Origin: Thraustochytrium sp. TN22
Lineage: Eukaryota > Sar > Bigyra > Thraustochytrida > Thraustochytriidae
Direction: 5' to 3'
DNA length: 64,000 nt
Assembly: GCA_013306675.1 (NCBI GenBank)
Contig: JABLUY010000038.1
Coordinates: 120,721 to 184,720, forward strand
The notes under the pieces were generated by a model, which made no database searches, was not told the origin of the DNA, and saw only the letters and a program-made list of their open reading frames with translations. Within the stretch, counting starts at the first letter, position 1. The number at the start of each line of letters is the position of its first letter. The translations under genes were made by a program, and so were the position numbers. Shown here piece after piece: positions 60,381-64,000 of the stretch.

Positions 60381-61441
60381 CCTTGCGCTGCCGTCGCTGC
60401 GCAGCTTGCGCGTCTGCCGCGCTCTCGCCCTCGATCCTCCCCTCCCTGCTCTCCCTCCCTCCCTCGCTCGCTCGCTCGCTCGCTCGCTCCCCGCCGCGCG
60501 GGCCAGCGCGGGCTCGTCAAGGGCTCTGCCCAACATCGTCTGTCACTGTCGCCATGCATGGCCAGTGCAAGCATGGGCTTGCAAGATGCTTGGTTGCAAG
60601 CAAGCGCAAGCAATGCACTGCAAGGCCCAGGTCCGCGGACCCGGGCCGCGTGCAGTTTTGCGGTTCCTGTCTCGGCACGTCAGCCTGGCTGGCAGTGCTT
60701 GCTTCGTTTCACTGCCGGACTTTAGTTCGAGCCTTCAAGTTAGTAGCTAGTAGCTCTAGAGCGCGATAGGCCAACAGTGCAGTGGCGTGCCGTGAACTTC
60801 CTGCCTGCCTGCCTGCCTGCCAGCCACCATGGCCAGTCTGCAGGGGTGGCTCACGCAGACTCGGACTGCAGTTGCCACTTGGCAGTGCCAGTGCAATGTC
60901 TGACGTGCAGGGCGTTCGTGCGATGCATGCCGCTCGCGAGCTAGCTAGCTGGAGAGCAAGGAGCGAACTGCTGTCAAGGAGAGCGCCAACTGACGCAGCG
61001 GAGATCGCGAGGCGACACTGCACGTCGCCGAGAAGAAAGACGGAACACGAGGAGCGCGGTGGTGATGGTGGTACCATGGTACCGCCAAGGGCCGCGGACT
61101 GGCCGGAAAGTGCGCAAGTACGGTGGGTTTCTCTTCTCCTACCCTACCACGGAAATAACTTGAAGGGTCTTGCCGACCCGCCCACCAAGACGACACCGCC
61201 TCCGAGTCGCCGCAGCATCGTGCTCATGGCATGAAGGTGGTCGTGCTCATGGCATGAAGGTGGTCGTGCTCATGGCATGAAGCTGACCGTGCTCATGGCA
61301 TGTGCTCATGGCATGAAGCTGGTCGTGCTCTTGGCAAGTGCTCATGGCATGAAGCTGGTCGTGTTCATGCTATTCACGCCCACCGGCCAAGAGGATTCGC
61401 GTGGTGTGCTGCCTTTTGACGGACAGAAGTGAAAGTACAAA
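60381..61441. other. Spacer upstream of paralog 2 and downstream of BRCT/F-box/kinase gene
   Basis: No gene is supported. It contains CTCG (60465-60488) and CCTG (about 60803-60822) microsatellites, a 14-bp palindrome GGTACCATGGTACC (61070-61083) and a 23-bp tandem array (61214-61370). Confidence 0.5.
61214..61370. repeat. ~23-bp tandem array (CGTGCTCATGGCATGAAGSTGGT)
   Basis: About seven copies occur, two truncated to CATGGCATGTG-type partial units. The array ends about 70 bases past the stop of the BRCT/F-box/kinase gene, in its probable 3'UTR. Confidence 0.9.
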
Positions 61442-63742
61442 TCACTTTGAAAGTGAGTCCTGGCCAATGGCCCTGAGGACCTGTGAATAATCCATGGTAC
61501 GGGAGGCGGGCTCCCACGCGAGGAGACCACGGAGAAGCTGGCCAGCCCCGGGCGCTGCGTCGAGCCGCTCAGCGGCACGACGCAAAAGCGGGTGCTTGCC
61601 AACGTCGAGCGCGAAGAGCTGGCGGTCCTCACGGTACTGGGCTGCCGCCTTGGTGGCCTTTGTGTCGTCCAAAAGACCGCGCAGCGCGTGCGCCACCTCG
61701 CTGTCGCCGGGAGGCAAGCCCAGCAAGACGACGAAGCGATAGAGGGTATCGCAGAGCACGCCAACGTCATCAGCCTCCAGGACTGTGCCGAGCTTGTCCC
61801 AAGTTGCCCAAATTTTCGTGAGCGCACGCCGCACGCCGGCCGGGCAGTGCACGGTGTCCATAATCTCCTCGTAGGGCCGGCTGCCGGTGAAGAGGTGGAG
61901 CATGCAGAGGCCGAGGGCAAAGGCGTCTGCGCCCTCCGGCGAGGCGTCATCGCCCAGCAAATAAAACTCGGGCGCCAAGTTCTCCAGCGTGGTGAAGTGG
62001 TCCACATGCAGGCCTTCGCGCGCGGTAGCTCGCGTGCAGGCGGAGCCGTAGTCGGCCAGCTTTACCACGAGGCCCGAGGCGTCGTCGCGCACGAGCGTGC
62101 CGTCGTCAAGGACGAACTCAAAGGGCCGCGCCCCGCCGTCCGTGACGAAAAAGTTGAGCAGCTTGACGTCGTAGTGGCGCAAGCCCACCTCGCGCAGGCC
62201 GACGTGGAGCGCCACGGCCATCTGCGCCAGCACGCCCAGCGAGGCGCGCACGCTCAAGACCTCGTCCGGCCCGGCGCGGCGCTTCAGGTGCTCCTCCAAA
62301 TCGCCGTGCATGCAGAGCTCCATGCTAATGTACTGGTACACGGCGGCATTGGCCGCATGCGGTTGGCTGCTGCCCTCCGATGCGTGGTCTGTGACGTCGT
62401 CGGCCTGCCAGGCGGCCTCGGGCGGCGGCGTGAGCGTCTGGAAGACCTGGTACGTTTCGACGAAGTTCGCGCAGACGCCGCGCGTCACGAGCGCCGACAG
62501 CTGCACGGCCACGTCCACCTCGCGCGCCACAAAGGCGAGGTCCGACTCCTCGTAGATGCCGGCGTAGTCCATGACGCTGAGCGCCTCGTAGCGCTCCGCG
62601 CCGGCGTTCCACACTTTGTACACGCGCTTGAAGCTGCCGCGCGAGAGGAACTCGCCGCGCGGGAACTTGCGCACCAGGCCGGCCGCGCCGCACCGCCAGA
62701 CCGGGGGCCGCTCGCCCAGCTTGGTCACATCGCCGTCCACCTCCTCGTACAGCGCGCACATGCGCTGCACAGCGCGCACGCTGTGCTGCGCGGCGCTCCG
62801 GCGCGCCGCCTCGGCCCAGCGCCGGCACACCGCGTTGGCGCGCTGCAGCACGTCCGCCTCCTCCACGAAAGACAGGACGTGCTCCAGCGTCGCCTCGCTC
62901 ACCGCGTCCATGTACCGGCGCGGCCGCAGCGCGTCTAGCTCCTCGCGCACCTGAACGCCACAGCGCAGCTGGTGCAGCAGCCAGTCGCGCGAGCACCGCG
63001 CCGAATCGCCGGGCCACCCCTTCGCGGCGTCCTCGTCCTGGACCACCACCAGGTCCGCCTCGTGCTCCTCGTGCACGAGACACCCGTTGAAGCGGTTCAC
63101 CATGAGCTCCAGGACGTCGCGCGCCTTGTCGCTCTCGGCGGCGTCCAGCCGCACGCAGCACCTGACGCCGGCCAGGAATCGCTCGCGCAGTTCGCCGCGC
63201 GCGCGCCACTCGCGCGCGCGCCGGCACGCCGGGAACTGCCGCAGCGCCTCGAAGTCCGCCTCCTTGGCGCCCGGCGTGTGGACCCAGGCCTCGCGCACGA
63301 TCCACGCGCCGCGCGCGAGCGCCAGCAGCGCCTTGGTGCTGCGCGCGGCGGCCTCCTCCTCCTCCGGCACCAGCACGTGCGTCGCGTCGCTCGCAAGCGC
63401 GTCGCGGCTCCACGAGCCCGCTGCCTTCTTCTTCGCGGCCTGCTTGGCCTCCTTGTCCAGGTGCGTGGCGGCGACGACCACCACCTGCTTGCTCTTGGGC
63501 GCGCACTGCGGCTTCCTCTTCCTCACCGGCTGCTCCATCGCGTTCGCATCTCTCCTGGCCAGCGGCGCCGCCTTGCGCGCCTCCGCGCCGGGTTTCTCCT
63601 CCTCGTCCGACTCCAGGTCCTCGGCCACCACGGCCTTGGTCCTCAGCGCCTCGCTCCAGTGCTCCTCGTCCCGCCTGCGCGCGCTCGCGCCGGCTGCGGT
63701 CCTGGCGCCCTTGCGGCCGTACGCGCGCACCTGCCGCTGCAT
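61442..63742 (-). CDS. BRCT-BRCT-F-box-protein kinase fusion (WNK-like lysine placement)
   Basis: The single-exon gene encodes 766 residues. Residues about 84-158 form a BRCT-like region (VVVVAATHLD ... ATHVLV ... STKALLALARGAWIVREAWV). Residues 187-272 form a second, weaker one (GVRCCVRLD ... WLLHQLRCG). An F-box follows at 277-318 (LEHVLSFVEEADVLQRANAV then CRRWAEAAR). A kinase domain spans about 360-760. Its Gly loop is LSRGSFKRVYKV (367-378), the beta-3 strand is YEALSVMDY with Ser389 where Lys is expected, the catalytic loop is HYDVKLLN (Asp525) and the metal motif is DYG (564-566). Lys372 in GSFK matches the substitute lysine of WNK kinases. A role in phospho-dependent DNA-damage signalling or ubiquitin targeting is inference from the domains. 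Confidence 0.8.
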   Translation of the reverse strand: MQRQVRAYGRKGARTAAGASARRRDEEHWSEALRTKAVVAEDLESDEEEKPGAEARKAAPLARRDANAMEQPVRKRKPQCAPKSKQVVVVAATHLDKEAKQAAKKKAAGSWSRDALASDATHVLVPEEEEAAARSTKALLALARGAWIVREAWVHTPGAKEADFEALRQFPACRRAREWRARGELRERFLAGVRCCVRLDAAESDKARDVLELMVNRFNGCLVHEEHEADLVVVQDEDAAKGWPGDSARCSRDWLLHQLRCGVQVREELDALRPRRYMDAVSEATLEHVLSFVEEADVLQRANAVCRRWAEAARRSAAQHSVRAVQRMCALYEEVDGDVTKLGERPPVWRCGAAGLVRKFPRGEFLSRGSFKRVYKVWNAGAERYEALSVMDYAGIYEESDLAFVAREVDVAVQLSALVTRGVCANFVETYQVFQTLTPPPEAAWQADDVTDHASEGSSQPHAANAAVYQYISMELCMHGDLEEHLKRRAGPDEVLSVRASLGVLAQMAVALHVGLREVGLRHYDVKLLNFFVTDGGARPFEFVLDDGTLVRDDASGLVVKLADYGSACTRATAREGLHVDHFTTLENLAPEFYLLGDDASPEGADAFALGLCMLHLFTGSRPYEEIMDTVHCPAGVRRALTKIWATWDKLGTVLEADDVGVLCDTLYRFVVLLGLPPGDSEVAHALRGLLDDTKATKAAAQYREDRQLFALDVGKHPLLRRAAERLDAAPGAGQLLRGLLAWEPASRTMDYSQVLRAIGQDSLSK

Positions 63743-64000
63743 GGCGCCCAGGCTCCTTCTCCCTCCCGGCCGCCTCGGCCCGCGCGCCGCGCCGCGTCTG
63801 CCTGCCTGCCTGCCTGCCTGCCTCTCCGTCGCGGCCCCTGCCCAACTCCAGCGCCCTGGCGCCGCCGTCGCCGTCGCTGTGCGCGGCCCCGCCGGGGGGG
63901 AAAAACCGCCGCGGCCGCTAGCGGTGACCAGTCACGGCCAGCTGCGCGTGACTAGTCACGGCCAGCGGCGGCCAGCAGGCCGTGACTAGTCACGCCTAGC
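63743..64000. other. Promoter of BRCT/F-box/kinase gene with palindromes
   Basis: The stretch includes a CTGC(CTGC)n run near 63798-63822 and three copies of GTGAC(C/T)AGTCAC at 63924-63935, 63948-63959 and 63982-63993. The last two are perfect 12-bp palindromes. No gene is seen. Confidence 0.6.

Overview
The window is nuclear DNA from a compact, GC-rich eukaryote. Genes are mostly single-exon, lie 0.1-2 kb apart on both strands, and are separated by low-complexity GC-rich spacers. The few introns that can be placed are short (73-242 nt), run from GT to AG, and usually have a CTGAC or CTAAC branch-like box shortly before the acceptor. The gene set includes cytosolic GAPDH, EMC6, BLOC1S1, RCL1, an importin-7/8-type karyopherin, an AFG3-type m-AAA protease, GPAT3/4/9, ammonium transporters and Golgi-type sulfo- and fucosyltransferases. 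Together with the base composition and intron style this best fits a stramenopile protist such as a thraustochytrid (Labyrinthulomycetes). That placement is inference; no rRNA gene or other direct marker is present.

Layout, left to right. 1-2.9 kb: a 5'-truncated long ORF that looks transposase-derived. 4-10.2 kb: GAPDH, a one-domain secreted thioredoxin/PDI protein, a two-exon P-loop kinase and two-exon RCL1. 10.6-17.9 kb: a 10-TM drug/metabolite-type transporter and an importin-7/8-like karyopherin, transcribed divergently. 18.2-20.1 kb: a broken mobile-element gene with YqaJ-nuclease-like and piggyBac-like parts. 20.3-24.7 kb: an NAD(P)-binding SDR protein, BLOC1S1, a SpoU/MRM1 rRNA methyltransferase and DNA-3-methyladenine glycosylase I. 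25-30.2 kb: a bestrophin-type channel and a GT10 fucosyltransferase-like protein. 32-34.7 kb: an AFG3L2-like m-AAA protease. 36-40.9 kb: two divergent ammonium transporter genes, one carrying a +1 frameshift in a C9 run. 41.6-43.4 kb: an armadillo-type repeat protein.

45.1-49.6 kb holds the most striking gene. It is an eight-exon LRR-Roc-COR-TIR gene in which each of six leucine-rich repeats is one 87-nt, phase-2 exon. Four of the exon+intron units are nearly identical 315-316 bp tandem copies. Between neighbouring identical-looking LRR exons the only differences fall in the two codons of the exposed beta-strand surface. This looks like a freshly expanding, diversifying recognition array attached to a STAND-like GTPase switch and a TIR effector.

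50-57.3 kb: a GT31-like glycosyltransferase whose 3' end is tandemly duplicated, an SIW14/OCA-type phosphatase fold with an altered active site, EMC6, a heparan-sulfate-2-O-type sulfotransferase and GPAT. 57.8-60.4 kb: two tandem paralogous membrane proteins. 61.4-63.7 kb: a single-exon gene joining two BRCT-like regions, an F-box and a kinase domain whose lysine placement resembles WNK kinases.

Genes in the window serve glycolysis, secretory-pathway folding and insertion (PDI-like, EMC6), glycosylation and sulfation (GT10, GT31, sulfotransferase), lipid synthesis (GPAT), nitrogen uptake (AMT pair), ribosome biogenesis (RCL1, MRM1), nuclear import, mitochondrial proteolysis and DNA repair. 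There is no sign of operons; neighbours appear functionally unrelated apart from the two paralog pairs.
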